From Acidobacteriota bacterium (GTDB taxonomy: Bacteria; Acidobacteriota; Terriglobia; Terriglobales; SCQP01): a stretch of DNA of 64,000 nt. Position numbers and translations under genes: made by a program. This document shows, piece by piece, positions 1-9,221 of this stretch. The notes under the pieces are model-generated. The model saw nothing but the letters and a program-made list of their open reading frames with translations. It had not been told where the DNA came from and did no database searches. The first letter of the stretch is position 1; every line of letters begins with the position of its first letter. The stretch is from NCBI GenBank assembly GCA_004299485.1, contig SCQP01000014.1, positions 372,001-436,000 of the forward strand, in the 5' to 3' direction.

Positions 1-1
1 A

Positions 2-700
2 GTGACGGCGCTGACGTACGGGCTGCTCGGTCTCTGTCTGCTCGCGACCTTTCGGCACACGTTCGATCGGTTCCTGTCGTTCCTGCGCTGGTACATCCTC
101 GTAGTCGTCGTAGGAAACATTGTCGCCTCCGTTTCCCTCTCTGAATTTGGAGTCAGGTCGGCTTCGTACGCCTATGCGTACTATGCGAGTGACATTGCTG
201 CCACTGTGCTCGGGTTCGTAGTTCTCGCGCGCTTGGTTGAACTCGCGTTCGAGAAGTCCTCGCTGAAGCTCCCGCGCCTCCGCTTGGTAGCGATCCTTCT
301 GTTTACCGGCATCTTCGTCGGAAGCGCAGCTATCGTTTATCTCTCACGGGGCCACCTGTCAACCGGTGCCGTCGGTGCTGCTCTCGATCAGAACTTCTCG
401 TTTTTAGGGATGGTCTTGGCAATCATCCTGTTTGGCGCCATGAATGCCATGTTTGTGCAGGGCGTACGCTTTCGTCGCGTGGTGCTGTCGTTCAGCATCA
501 TGTACGGGGCGAGTGCAATCGTATTCTCGATTGAAGCCATCGCGCCCAGCCTGCTCCACGCACTTGGCACTTACGTGATCCCCGCGGTTAGCCTTGGCAC
601 CATTGCCCTGCTGGCCTTTGCCCTCTGGGTACCGGAGAAGCAGGCGCCGGATGCGGCGACCATGCGGGCGCGGATCAATGCCTTGGGGGCGCGAGCATGA
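2..700 (+). CDS. Multi-pass membrane protein, unknown function (possibly 5'-truncated)
   Basis: The frame opens with GTG at base 2, so the true start may lie upstream of the window. The 232 residues seen form about seven hydrophobic segments separated by short charged loops, with a basic C-terminal tail. No catalytic motif or recognisable family signature is visible. The stop overlaps the start of the next gene by four bases (ATGA), so the two are probably translated as a coupled pair. Base composition is somewhat less GC-rich than the rest of the window. I do not recognise the family and assign no function. Confidence 0.6.
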   Translation: MTALTYGLLGLCLLATFRHTFDRFLSFLRWYILVVVVGNIVASVSLSEFGVRSASYAYAYYASDIAATVLGFVVLARLVELAFEKSSLKLPRLRLVAILLFTGIFVGSAAIVYLSRGHLSTGAVGAALDQNFSFLGMVLAIILFGAMNAMFVQGVRFRRVVLSFSIMYGASAIVFSIEAIAPSLLHALGTYVIPAVSLGTIALLAFALWVPEKQAPDAATMRARINALGARA

Positions 701-1089
701 TCTTCAACTCCATGGCGTGGTCGGTCGGGATTCTGGTGGTGTCGTTTACCGGCCTGCTGTACTCGGCTATTTCGTTTGCGCACAGTCAGACCAAGCATGC
801 GGAAATGAAAGAGCTGGAGAAAATGTACGCCGCCGGCATCCTGGAGGGCATCCCCGCAACCCGGCTGGTGGACACCTACAAATTCATCGACGCGAAGCTG
901 ACTTACCTGGCGCCGGTGATTTGCCTGCGGCGGGAGCTGTGGCTGCGGCCCTACTCGCGCCTGATCCGCTGCCTGCGCTGGTCGTTTCCCTGCCCCTTGT
1001 TCGATCACGAAATGCGCTGTCTGAACGCCGTCCAGGCGCGGCATTACTGGATCGCCATGCAGCGCTACGACGAGTTCACGCGGGCGTAG
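697..1089 (+). CDS. Small membrane-anchored hypothetical protein
   Basis: A 130-residue protein starting with ATG inside the stop of the preceding gene (ATGA overlap). One hydrophobic segment lies at about residues 5-28, followed by a charged helical stretch (SQTKHAEMKELEKMY) and a basic, Cys- and Trp-containing C-terminal half that should be cytoplasmic. No known domain is recognised. Coupling to the upstream membrane protein suggests the two act together. The region after the stop is filled by short tandem repeats up to the convergent regulator gene. Confidence 0.55.
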   Translation: MIFNSMAWSVGILVVSFTGLLYSAISFAHSQTKHAEMKELEKMYAAGILEGIPATRLVDTYKFIDAKLTYLAPVICLRRELWLRPYSRLIRCLRWSFPCPLFDHEMRCLNAVQARHYWIAMQRYDEFTRA

Positions 1090-1101
1090 CAAAAGAAGTT
1101 T

Positions 1102-1263
1102 ACAGCTCACAGTTCACAGCTCACAGCTTTGCTGTGCCATGCGCCGGGTACGATCCCAACTCCAGCTTGCCGCGGTCTCCTCAGCGCCACCGCCGCACCC
1201 GCCGACCACGGCGCTCAAGCTGTAAGCTGTAAGCTGTAAGCTGTAAGCTGTGAACTGTGAACT
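1102..1263. repeat. Inverted pair of heptamer arrays (ACAGCTC / AAGCTGT)
   Basis: Bases 1102-1129 are four 7-base units of the type ACAGCTC/ACAGTTC. Bases 1217-1263 are five AAGCTGT units followed by GAACTGT and a partial unit. The two arrays are inverted relative to each other and share the 15-base inverted match AGCTGTGAACTGTGA, with about 87 bases of GC-rich spacer containing GCGCTCA between them. They lie between two convergent genes, and the right array reaches into the stop codon of the regulator gene. A long stem could form and act as a bidirectional terminator; that is inference. Confidence 0.85.
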
Positions 1264-2728
1264 AGCTCTTCCCCGTTATCGCCTTCACATCAATCCCGTG
1301 GCGCTTGATCTTCTGATTCAGCGTGGAAACGGGAATCTGGAAGCGCTCCGCAGCTTCCGTCTGGCGGCCGTGGGTCTGATCGAGCATGTCGAGGATGAGG
1401 CGGCGTTCGTAATCATCGACCAGGCCGAACAAGGACTGCGGGTTGATGGCGCCGGGCGCGGAGTTACGGCCACCGGTGATAGCATCGGGCAGCAGATCGG
1501 GGCCAATAAGGGGCGCGTTCGACAGCACCACCGCCCGCTCGATGACGTTTTCCAGCTCGCGCACATGGCCGGGCCAGGAGTAGTCCAGCAGGTCGCGTAG
1601 CGCCTCCGGCGTGAGCTGCCGCGGCGCCATTCCGTTTTCGGCCGCATAGCGGACAAGAAAATGTTCCGCCAGCAGCGGGATATCCTGCCGCCGGTCGCGC
1701 AGCAGCGGCAGCGTCAGCGCCAGTACATTGAGACGGTAGTACAGGTCTTCGCGAAATTTACCCTCCGTCACCTGGTTTTTGAGATTGACGTTGGTGGCGG
1801 CTATGACGCGCACATCGACCTGGATTTCTTCCACCGAACCCAGGCGCATGAAACGCCGGTCCTGCAAGACGCGCAGGATCTTCGCCTGCGTCTCCAGGCT
1901 CATGTTGCCGATTTCGTCGAGGAAGATGGTGCCCTGATCGGCAACCTCGAACAGGCCTTTTTTGGGTGCAATGGCGCCGGTAAAGGCGCCGCGCACATGG
2001 CCGAACAGGGTTGATTCCAGCAGATCGGTCGCCATGCTGCCGCTGTTGACGGGCACGAAGGGTCCGTCGGCGCGGGGCGAGTTGGCGTGAATGGCCTTGG
2101 CGATGACTTCTTTGCCCGTACCGCTTTCCCCCTGCAGCAGGACCGTCGAGCGACTGGGCGCGACCTGCGCGATCCAGTCGAAAACGCGCAGCATGGCTTC
2201 GCTTTTGCCGATGATGTTTTCGAAGCTGTAGCGCTCCTTCAGGGCTCGCTTGAGCTGGAGGTTTTCCTGGCTAACGCGTGCACTGGCAATGGCGGTGCGA
2301 ATATCGGACAGCAGCTTCTCGTTGTTCCAGGGCTTTTGCAGGAACGTCTGCGCTCCGGCACGCATGGCCTCGACCGCCAGCTCGACGGTGGCATATGCCG
2401 AGATCATGATTACCGGAACCGGCGACACCTCGCGGATGCGGCGCAATAGATCAAGGCCGCCGGAAGGGCCGGGACCTTGGTCTCCGGCGGGCAGCGCGAC
2501 GTCGAGCAGCACCAAGTCAAAAATGTCGCTCTGAAACGCCTGCCAACCCTGATCCGCGTCGGCTGCGGTCGAGACCGCAAAGGATTCGTCCGCACCTGGC
2601 GCCAGCCGGAACAACGCCTCGAGGCTCTCGCGAATGGCCGGCTCATCATCGACGATGAGAATGCGGCTGGCAGCCAGCGTGCGGGCCGGCTCGGCTTCTG
2701 CGGCAGGCGGATGAGCAACGGAGGCCAT
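1262..2728 (-). CDS. Sigma-54-dependent response regulator, NtrC family
   Basis: A 488-residue activator with the classic three-part layout. The N-terminal receiver carries acidic residues in IVDDE (27-28) and phospho-acceptor D76 in LLDVALP. The central AAA+ domain has Walker A GESGTGKE (200-207), the sigma-54 contact loop GAFTGA (247-252) and Walker B TIFLDE (267-272). A Fis-type helix-turn-helix lies at about 453-476. It should open sigma-54 promoters when phosphorylated. The gene starts three bases after the stop of the histidine kinase at 2732-5644, so the kinase is its likely partner. Targets are unknown. Confidence 0.95.
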   Translation of the reverse strand: MASVAHPPAAEAEPARTLAASRILIVDDEPAIRESLEALFRLAPGADESFAVSTAADADQGWQAFQSDIFDLVLLDVALPAGDQGPGPSGGLDLLRRIREVSPVPVIMISAYATVELAVEAMRAGAQTFLQKPWNNEKLLSDIRTAIASARVSQENLQLKRALKERYSFENIIGKSEAMLRVFDWIAQVAPSRSTVLLQGESGTGKEVIAKAIHANSPRADGPFVPVNSGSMATDLLESTLFGHVRGAFTGAIAPKKGLFEVADQGTIFLDEIGNMSLETQAKILRVLQDRRFMRLGSVEEIQVDVRVIAATNVNLKNQVTEGKFREDLYYRLNVLALTLPLLRDRRQDIPLLAEHFLVRYAAENGMAPRQLTPEALRDLLDYSWPGHVRELENVIERAVVLSNAPLIGPDLLPDAITGGRNSAPGAINPQSLFGLVDDYERRLILDMLDQTHGRQTEAAERFQIPVSTLNQKIKRHGIDVKAITGKS

Positions 2729-2731
2729 AAG

Positions 2732-5644
2732 CTACACCGTGGCGGGGACGCGTTCGGGCGCCATCAGAGGCAGTTCAATCCTGAAAGTGGCGCCGCGACC
2801 CGGCTCGCTCGCTACTTGGATTGAGCCGCCGTGTTCTTCGATAATGCCGTAGGTAACTGCCAAGCCTAAACCTGTCCCTGTGCTCATGCTACTCCCACTG
2901 GCGCCGCCCGTCAGGCCGCGCGCCGGCTTGGTGGTAAAGAAGGGGTCGAAAATGCGGTGGTGGAGATCGCCGGGAATGCCCTCGCCGGTGTCGGCGACTT
3001 CGATCCAGGCAACGTTGTCTTCACCTCTGCCGGTGGTCAGGCGCAACGTGCCGCCGCGGTTTTTTTCACTCGACATGGCGTCGCGGGCGTTCAGAATCAG
3101 GTTCAGAAAGACCTGCTGGAGTTTGCCGGCATCGCCCAGGACTTCCACCGCTTGCGGGTGCAGGGCGGTAATGACATGAATGCCGGCACTGCGCAGGGGA
3201 TGCTCGACCAGCGCCAGCGTATCGCGCACCACGGCGTTGAGCTCGACCGCACGGAACTGCGCCGCGCCGGTACGGGAAAAGTTCAGCAAATTGGAAACGA
3301 TCTCCGACGCCCGGAAGGTCTGGCGGGTGATGGTCTCCAGCACGGCACTGCGGGGATCCCCGGCCGGGGTCTGCCGGGCAAGCAACTGGGCATAGCTGGA
3401 GATGACTGCCAGGGGAGTATTGACCTCGTGGGCGACGCCCGCGGCGAGCAGTCCCACGGAACGCAGCCGGTCGGCCTGAATCAGCCGCTGTTCCATTTCC
3501 ACTTCGGCGGTAACGTCGCTGAGCAGCACAATCTGACCCACGCGCTCGAAGCGGCTGGTGACCAGCGGCGCGATCGCGAGGTTGACAATCTTGCTGTCCG
3601 GTCCGCTGGTCATGCGGAACTTGTGTTGAGTATGAATGCCGCCGCGCGCAGCCGCGGCGGTGAACTCCTGCGCAAATTCCGGACCCAGCAGCTCCGCCAG
3701 CGGGCGCCCCAGAGCCGAGCTGCGGGGCAGCGCCGAGAGCACTTCCATCTGCGCGTTCCAGCTCTCGACCCGACCCTCCAGATCGGTGGCAACCACGCCC
3801 ACCTGGATGCTCTCGACAATATTTTCGTTGAAATCCTTGAGGCGCTCGTACTCGGTCGCCTTGCGCAGCAGGGAAGCGTACAGACGGGCGTTTTCAATCG
3901 CGATCGCGACGTTACCGGCCAGCGATTCCACCAAATCCAGATCGTCGCCGCTCAAAAATTCACCCGACGAGGTTTTTCCCAAACCGATAATGGCCACGGT
4001 GCGGCCCTGACGTTGACAGGGCAGGAAATAATGCAGCCCCAGGCAGAGCGAGGCCGCGTGCCCGCTTTCGAGAAACAGGCGCGGCGCCCCGGGCAGGCGG
4101 AAATGCTCGTCCAGGAAACTCAGGCTATCCGGATCGCTGGGCTGTGGTTTGCGGGCACGGGCCAGCAGAAAGTGATCCCCGGCTTCATTGCTCGCCAGAA
4201 AAATAGCTACCTGGCCGATTTCCAGCGTCTGCGCGAGCCGGTCGGGAACCAGGCGCAGCAGTGTATCGAGATCGGGCTGCTCGTTAATCTGGCGGCCGAA
4301 ATCCATCAGGGTGCGGCGAAAATCGTAGCGCTCGCGGTAGAACATGCGGTCCAGACGCTGCTGCAACCAGCGCTTGACCGGCTCGAACAGCACCGCCGTG
4401 ACCAGTATCGCCAGCAGCCAGCCAGCCCAGCCCCAGAATTGGCTCGACGCAGGCAGACGGTTGTGAATCAGGATGCCGGCCAGGCCGATGACACCCCAGT
4501 AGACCGCGACCACCAGGATGGTGGCGAGCGTATAGACCACGCCCCTGCGGAACACGATTTCCGCCTCCAGTAAATGATGGCGCCAGATGGCGTATGCGAA
4601 CGCCAGCGGCACCAGGATCAGCGATAGCAGCGAGAGGCCGGCATAGCGGGGCAGATCCGCGCCCAGCGCGAACGGAAGGATATAGAGGGCGAGAAAGGGC
4701 AGGATGGCTGCCAGGGTGCCGCGGGCCATAACTCGTGCCTGCGTGGCCACGCGGGCGCCGGTCGACGCTGTCTGGGCGCGGCGGTAAAACAGCGCGACTG
4801 CCCCCAGAAAATAGGCGGCCAACAGGATGTAGGCAGCGCGGTCGAGCAGCGCCTGGCTGGCGGTCATGCTCACCGGCAACCAGATGGCGCCGGTAGCCAG
4901 CGAGATTTCGGCCAGACCCAGCAACAGCGCCGGCGCGTAGACCAGCAGCCGCAGCAGCCGGAGCGGCGAGCGCACGGCTTCGCGGCGGCCGGGAAAACGC
5001 CAGGCAAACTCGAACAACAAACAGGGCGCCAGCAGCAGCGCGGCTTCATGCGCCCAGAAGATGACCCGGTCAAAGGTGTTGAGTTTGCCGGTAAAGTGGA
5101 ACGCGAACAGTACAAACGCGGCCAGGCAGAACAGGTAAAAATGCAGCGCCTGCGGCGCGCTGCGGCGGCGGGAAAACACGAAAAGGCCCACCGCCAGAAA
5201 TAGCAGGCCGATAATGTCGAGAAAGGTGTAGCGACCGAGCGGGGGGCGGGTGCGATGGGCGTGCACCGCGAGCGTGAGCATCTCACCGCCGCGCACGATA
5301 GTGTAGGCTAGCGTGCCTCCGAGGCCGGACGCATAAAGCTGCTGCTCGACCGCTCCCGGCGTCGCCACCAAATGGCCGTTGACCGCGACCAGAACGTCGC
5401 CCCGGGCCAGCGGCTGCGGGGCAAAGGCAGGATCGGTAGCCGTCACCTGCAGGCCCGCCGTGGTGGGCCGCCAGAGCACACCATCGGTAGGCTGGCGGTA
5501 GAGCCAGTCCTGATGCACATTCAGCAGCGCCAGGATAACCAGCGCCAACGTCAGCAGCACCAGCGCGGCCGTGCCGAGGCGCCAGCTCCCGCGCGCGCTC
5601 GCCATTGGCTGCCGCCCCCGAACTTGATCCGCAATCTCCACCAC
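2732..5644 (-). CDS. Membrane histidine kinase with PDZ-like, GAF and PAS domains
   Basis: A 970-residue sensor kinase. Order: one membrane segment (about 18-42), an extracytoplasmic PDZ-like domain (about 50-120, with LARGDVLVAVNG), a block of seven or eight membrane segments (about 140-420), a GAF-like domain, a PAS domain (about 620-720), HisKA with H739 in the H-box (AHEVNTP), and an ATPase domain with N-box NLILNARD, DTGEGIPG and GTGLGLAV. It should phosphorylate the NtrC-type regulator encoded immediately downstream. The start used is GTG at 5644; ATG at 5605 is also possible. The PDZ-like module suggests sensing of a periplasmic peptide or protein end, which is inference. Confidence 0.92.
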   Translation of the reverse strand: MVEIADQVRGRQPMASARGSWRLGTAALVLLTLALVILALLNVHQDWLYRQPTDGVLWRPTTAGLQVTATDPAFAPQPLARGDVLVAVNGHLVATPGAVEQQLYASGLGGTLAYTIVRGGEMLTLAVHAHRTRPPLGRYTFLDIIGLLFLAVGLFVFSRRRSAPQALHFYLFCLAAFVLFAFHFTGKLNTFDRVIFWAHEAALLLAPCLLFEFAWRFPGRREAVRSPLRLLRLLVYAPALLLGLAEISLATGAIWLPVSMTASQALLDRAAYILLAAYFLGAVALFYRRAQTASTGARVATQARVMARGTLAAILPFLALYILPFALGADLPRYAGLSLLSLILVPLAFAYAIWRHHLLEAEIVFRRGVVYTLATILVVAVYWGVIGLAGILIHNRLPASSQFWGWAGWLLAILVTAVLFEPVKRWLQQRLDRMFYRERYDFRRTLMDFGRQINEQPDLDTLLRLVPDRLAQTLEIGQVAIFLASNEAGDHFLLARARKPQPSDPDSLSFLDEHFRLPGAPRLFLESGHAASLCLGLHYFLPCQRQGRTVAIIGLGKTSSGEFLSGDDLDLVESLAGNVAIAIENARLYASLLRKATEYERLKDFNENIVESIQVGVVATDLEGRVESWNAQMEVLSALPRSSALGRPLAELLGPEFAQEFTAAAARGGIHTQHKFRMTSGPDSKIVNLAIAPLVTSRFERVGQIVLLSDVTAEVEMEQRLIQADRLRSVGLLAAGVAHEVNTPLAVISSYAQLLARQTPAGDPRSAVLETITRQTFRASEIVSNLLNFSRTGAAQFRAVELNAVVRDTLALVEHPLRSAGIHVITALHPQAVEVLGDAGKLQQVFLNLILNARDAMSSEKNRGGTLRLTTGRGEDNVAWIEVADTGEGIPGDLHHRIFDPFFTTKPARGLTGGASGSSMSTGTGLGLAVTYGIIEEHGGSIQVASEPGRGATFRIELPLMAPERVPATV

Positions 5645-5649
5645 TTGGC

Positions 5650-5692
5650 CTGAACTGCTGAACTACTGAGCTACTGAAATACTGAGCTGCTG
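5650..5692. repeat. CTGA octamer array (5 units)
   Basis: Five 8-base units beginning CTGA: CTGAACTG, CTGAACTA, CTGAGCTA, CTGAAATA and CTGAGCTG, then CTG. They fill the junction between the histidine kinase start (5644) and the stop of the upstream gene (5699), so on the transcript they form the leader of the kinase. One of about 16 related arrays in the window. Confidence 0.85.
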
Positions 5693-5698
5693 CAATCC

Positions 5699-7486
5699 TT
5701 AAAACGAAATCGTCAGTCCGCCACGCAGCGACCGCGCCGATTGCACCAGGAACAACGTTTGCCCGTCCGGAGCCAGCACCGGGATGTAGCCCTGCGCCAG
5801 CAGATTATGAATCTCAATCAGAGCGGCCAGTTTGCCGCCGGCGCCAAGAAAGGCGGGCAGCGGCTGGCGGAGGAAAATGTTGGCGTACGAGGGTCCCTGG
5901 GTGAAGCTGTCGTCGTAGGGGTCCAGACTGGTCGCCGCTAGACGATTCAGAGCCCGATAACTGCAGACCAGTTGCGTATGGGTCAAGGGCGCGGTACCGG
6001 CAATTTTAAACGTCAGCGCATGCGCACGGGCGGGAGCCAGGTCCGCCGCGACTGCGCGCAATGCTGCTGAAGCCGTGGTATTGGGCGCCAGCACTTCCCC
6101 GGTCGCATAGCCGACGATTGCCTTCCAGCCGCCCCCCAATTGATGCTCAAGACCGAAGCGGTAACCCCAGCCGCTGTAATCGCCGCCATTGGCCAAAAAC
6201 ATATTGCTGGCCAGGTCCGGCAGCAGCTCCGGGTTGGCGTCGATTTCCTGCGTAGACACCGACCCGGAAAGCGCGAAGGCGCCGTTGACGGCGGTGCGCG
6301 TGAACTGATCCGCAAAAACCGCGGCGCTCACCGTGTCCTGCGGCGTCAGATTTTCCGTGTAGCGCACCTCCTCATGGCGCGCGCGCTCCAGACGGGCGCG
6401 GCCCTGATCGAGACTGACGCGAGGCATGGGGTCATCCATGTTGACGCTGTCGCGGCTGAAGTGCAGCGGTGGCACACCGGAAACCGCCCGAAACTCGACC
6501 ACCGCTTCCGGACTCACCTGCTCCATGACGCGCACGTAGGGATCAAACGTGGTCACCGTATCGGTCATGGTGGCAGCGTTGAACATGGAGCCGTACTGGA
6601 CGCGCAGATGCGGGCTCAGATCGAGAGCGTTCGAGTAGTTGAGCGAGAACAGCCGCAGCGCCGGCAACGCGGAACGGGCGGCAATGTTCATTTGCCTCAC
6701 CGAGACGGAAAGCCGCTGCATGTTGGACGGATCCGCGGATTGCAGCGTGGCCTTGACCTGGGTATCGGCGGCGGCGATGCCAGTATCGGTGCCGACAATG
6801 CCACTGAGCGATAACCGCTGGCTGCCGAGGGCAATGGAGTTGACGGCAAACGTCGTCGCCAGCGCCGCCGCGGCAAAGGCACTGTCGCCCGCGCCTCCGG
6901 TGAGCGCCACGAAGCCCTCAACCGGAGCACGCGTCATGCTGGAATCCAGCGCTTCGGGATCGTTGAAACGCAGGATGGGTCCCCAGAGCGTGGCGGAGCG
7001 CAATGCCCAGGCAAAGGCAGTATCCGGCGAGACGCCCGGAGGCGGGCCGAAGCGCGCCGCTTCCAGCAGGGAAGGCAAATTGAACAGCAGCAGCGCGCGC
7101 TCGGAAGCGGCGATGCGCACCTTGCGCCGCGCGGCAACACGCTGCCCCTTGCCGACGCGAACGTAATAGGTGCCTGGGACTAACTGTAAAACGCGGAACA
7201 GGCCTTCGGCGGAGGTGCGCGCACGCAGGGGTACGGTGCGCACGCCCGCGGCCCGAACCTCAACCACTGCATCCGCTTCCGGACGGCCCTTGGCGTCAAC
7301 CACGTAGCCGAGCAATTGCCCGCGGCCTTGGACCACCGGCGGCGCGCCCGCCGCCGCTGAAAACAGAACTTGCGCTGCAGTGGGCGCGGGCGTGGCAGCG
7401 CGCCGGGTTTGCGCGAACCCCGGCAGAGCGAGCAGCAGGCTGATCGCTGAAAGCTGAATGCTGATCGCTAATCGCCGCCGCTGCAT
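5699..7486 (-). CDS. Secreted protein with carboxypeptidase-regulatory-like domain and predicted outer-membrane barrel
   Basis: A 595-residue protein with an N-terminal signal peptide (cleavage probably after PGFAQ), a carboxypeptidase-regulatory-like beta-sandwich at about 58-125 (GYVVDAKGRPEADAVVEV, FRVLQLVPGTYYVRV), and a C-terminal half of alternating hydrophobic strands ending in phenylalanine (GGLTISF), as in outer-membrane beta-barrels. It resembles a TonB receptor without a recognisable plug. It lies 11 bases after the GWxTD gene and is probably cotranscribed. A heptamer repeat array encodes residues 5-16 of the signal peptide. A role as a non-TonB-dependent barrel or adhesin is inferred only from architecture. 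Confidence 0.75.
   Translation of the reverse strand: MQRRRLAISIQLSAISLLLALPGFAQTRRAATPAPTAAQVLFSAAAGAPPVVQGRGQLLGYVVDAKGRPEADAVVEVRAAGVRTVPLRARTSAEGLFRVLQLVPGTYYVRVGKGQRVAARRKVRIAASERALLLFNLPSLLEAARFGPPPGVSPDTAFAWALRSATLWGPILRFNDPEALDSSMTRAPVEGFVALTGGAGDSAFAAAALATTFAVNSIALGSQRLSLSGIVGTDTGIAAADTQVKATLQSADPSNMQRLSVSVRQMNIAARSALPALRLFSLNYSNALDLSPHLRVQYGSMFNAATMTDTVTTFDPYVRVMEQVSPEAVVEFRAVSGVPPLHFSRDSVNMDDPMPRVSLDQGRARLERARHEEVRYTENLTPQDTVSAAVFADQFTRTAVNGAFALSGSVSTQEIDANPELLPDLASNMFLANGGDYSGWGYRFGLEHQLGGGWKAIVGYATGEVLAPNTTASAALRAVAADLAPARAHALTFKIAGTAPLTHTQLVCSYRALNRLAATSLDPYDDSFTQGPSYANIFLRQPLPAFLGAGGKLAALIEIHNLLAQGYIPVLAPDGQTLFLVQSARSLRGGLTISF
7440..7474. repeat. CTGA heptamer array inside a signal peptide coding region
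   Basis: Five 7-base units CTGATCG, CTGAAAG, CTGAATG, CTGATCG and CTAATCG. On the minus strand they encode residues 5-16 (RLAISIQLSAIS) of the secreted barrel protein, the start of its hydrophobic signal-peptide core. The same unit type is otherwise mostly intergenic in this window. Confidence 0.85.
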
Positions 7487-7497
7487 GCGCGCCCTAT

Positions 7498-9201
7498 CTA
7501 TTTCAGAATGATGAAGTCGGTCTGCGGTTGAATACTCTTGCCGTCCATATTGTCCGTCACTTGTATCGTAAGCCGATATGTGCCGGGAGGCAAGCTGGCC
7601 AGCGGGAGCGTTTTTTCGATGGTAATCTCGGTCGCCGCATTGGGCATGGCGCCCGCCTGCTCGGTGTGATCGAGGACCACCTTTTGAGTCCCCAGGTCCT
7701 GGATGGTGTAGTGAATGCCGGCGTTGGGCTTATGGGTGACCTTATCGACCTTAAGGTCGTAGACCTGCAGCCAGATGCCCAGCGACTGCGTCTGCTTGAA
7801 CACCGCCGGCGAGCCAATGCCGCCCATTACTGGATCGACTTTGGAATCCCCGATGATAAAGGCGCCGTTGCCCACATCCTTGGCTGGTACCTTCGCGATG
7901 TTGTCGGCCAAAATCACGCTCGACGACGAGAGTTGATTGCTCTTGTACGCGGGCACGACAATGGCATAGGACTTGGTGCCCAGCTTGTTGGGGCTGTTCT
8001 CATCCTTGAGGACGATGTTCACCTTGTAGCGGCCCGGTTTCAGCAGCGCCCCATGCCAGTAGCGCGCCGTTTTGTTGACCATCGAGGGCAGCAGCTCGGC
8101 CGGGAAGTTCGCCTGCGCCGTGTTGTCCCACTGGTCCACGATGCGGCCGCTGATGGTGGTGATGCGGCCGTAGACATCGATCTTGCCCTGATCGACCCCG
8201 CCGTTGTCCTTTAACGTCATGTTGCGGTAGGCGATCTGCAGCGTGATGGGCACCAGCACGGTGTCGTCGGTGACCTTGACGAAGTCGGTGCGATAACGGA
8301 ACGGCAGCAGCGAATAAGTGACGTTGTGGTTTACGATTTCCTGCAAATCCTTGAATTTGACGGGCGGAGGCGCAAACACCTTGGCGTAGGTCTCCAGGCG
8401 GTTGAACTCGTTCTGCGACTCGCGGAAATAGGTGCCCGCGCCGCAGGTGGTGCCATTAGTATTGGCGAAGCGCGAGCTCTTGTTGGCTGTGCCCATGGAC
8501 TCATCCAGCGTCTGGCCAGCGCCAGGCACGTGCAACAGGGCGTCTTTTTCGCAAGGATCGGTCGTGAGCTCGAAGTCGCCGCACCAGCACTTGTCCACGA
8601 ACTCGAGCTGCACGTTCTCGCCGATGCCGGGCAGGTAGTTGTAGGTCCAGTCTTCGAACGGATAGGTCGAGGTCGACCCGCCACCCAGCTCAAACGGCCG
8701 GTCGTACGGGCCGCCGGCATCGTGGTTATCCTTCACATCGGGCGGACCCCAGGTAATGTAGATGCGCCCCCGGTCCGTTTTCCAGCCTGGCTCGCCGGCG
8801 GCAAAGTGCTGGTTGACGTAGGCAAAACGCCGATAATACTCTTCTTTATAGGAGTTGTAGGTTGAGCCCGGAGTAGGGTTGCGCCGCTGCCAGAACTCTT
8901 CGATGAACTGCTGGCGTTCGTCTTCGTTCTGAAGCTGCAGAAACGCCTGGCGCTCTTCCGGCGTAATGATATACGCCACATCCTCGTTCAACCACTTCTT
9001 GTCCTCGGGATTGAGCTCTTTTTCCAGCTCTTTCTGCTGCTTTTTGCGCTGCTGGCTGGTGAGGGCGTGCTTAGGCGGAGGAATCGCTTGCGCCACCTTC
9101 TCCGGAACATTGCCGGTTTGCATCGGCGACTGCGCCGCCGCTCCGGCGCACACCAGCGCCACAGCCAAAGGAGCGATCCAGAATGCCGAACGAAGGGGCA
9201 T
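7498..9201 (-). CDS. GWxTD domain-containing secreted protein
   Basis: A 567-residue protein with a signal peptide (about 1-24, ending GAAAQ), a charged Lys/Glu-rich stretch, and the GWxTD motif at 139-143 (GWKTD) followed by RGRIYITWGPPD, the hallmark of this family. The C-terminal half is beta-rich and ends in a region resembling extracellular beta-sandwich domains (about 470-567). The family is common in Acidobacteria; its biochemical role is not established to my knowledge. A clear promoter lies just upstream, and the downstream barrel protein gene follows after 11 bases, suggesting a two-gene envelope operon. Confidence 0.9.
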   Translation of the reverse strand: MPLRSAFWIAPLAVALVCAGAAAQSPMQTGNVPEKVAQAIPPPKHALTSQQRKKQQKELEKELNPEDKKWLNEDVAYIITPEERQAFLQLQNEDERQQFIEEFWQRRNPTPGSTYNSYKEEYYRRFAYVNQHFAAGEPGWKTDRGRIYITWGPPDVKDNHDAGGPYDRPFELGGGSTSTYPFEDWTYNYLPGIGENVQLEFVDKCWCGDFELTTDPCEKDALLHVPGAGQTLDESMGTANKSSRFANTNGTTCGAGTYFRESQNEFNRLETYAKVFAPPPVKFKDLQEIVNHNVTYSLLPFRYRTDFVKVTDDTVLVPITLQIAYRNMTLKDNGGVDQGKIDVYGRITTISGRIVDQWDNTAQANFPAELLPSMVNKTARYWHGALLKPGRYKVNIVLKDENSPNKLGTKSYAIVVPAYKSNQLSSSSVILADNIAKVPAKDVGNGAFIIGDSKVDPVMGGIGSPAVFKQTQSLGIWLQVYDLKVDKVTHKPNAGIHYTIQDLGTQKVVLDHTEQAGAMPNAATEITIEKTLPLASLPPGTYRLTIQVTDNMDGKSIQPQTDFIILK

Positions 9202-9221
9202 AGCACCAAAATCTTAACTTT

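Noticed and set aside
2957-4573. Long plus-strand open frame (over 500 codons) antisense to the histidine kinase; similar ones at 30349-31974 and 33618-35168 antisense to receptors.
   Set aside because: Shadow frames caused by high GC and codon bias; composition (His/Arg/Gln/Gly rich) is not protein-like and the sense genes have clear domains.
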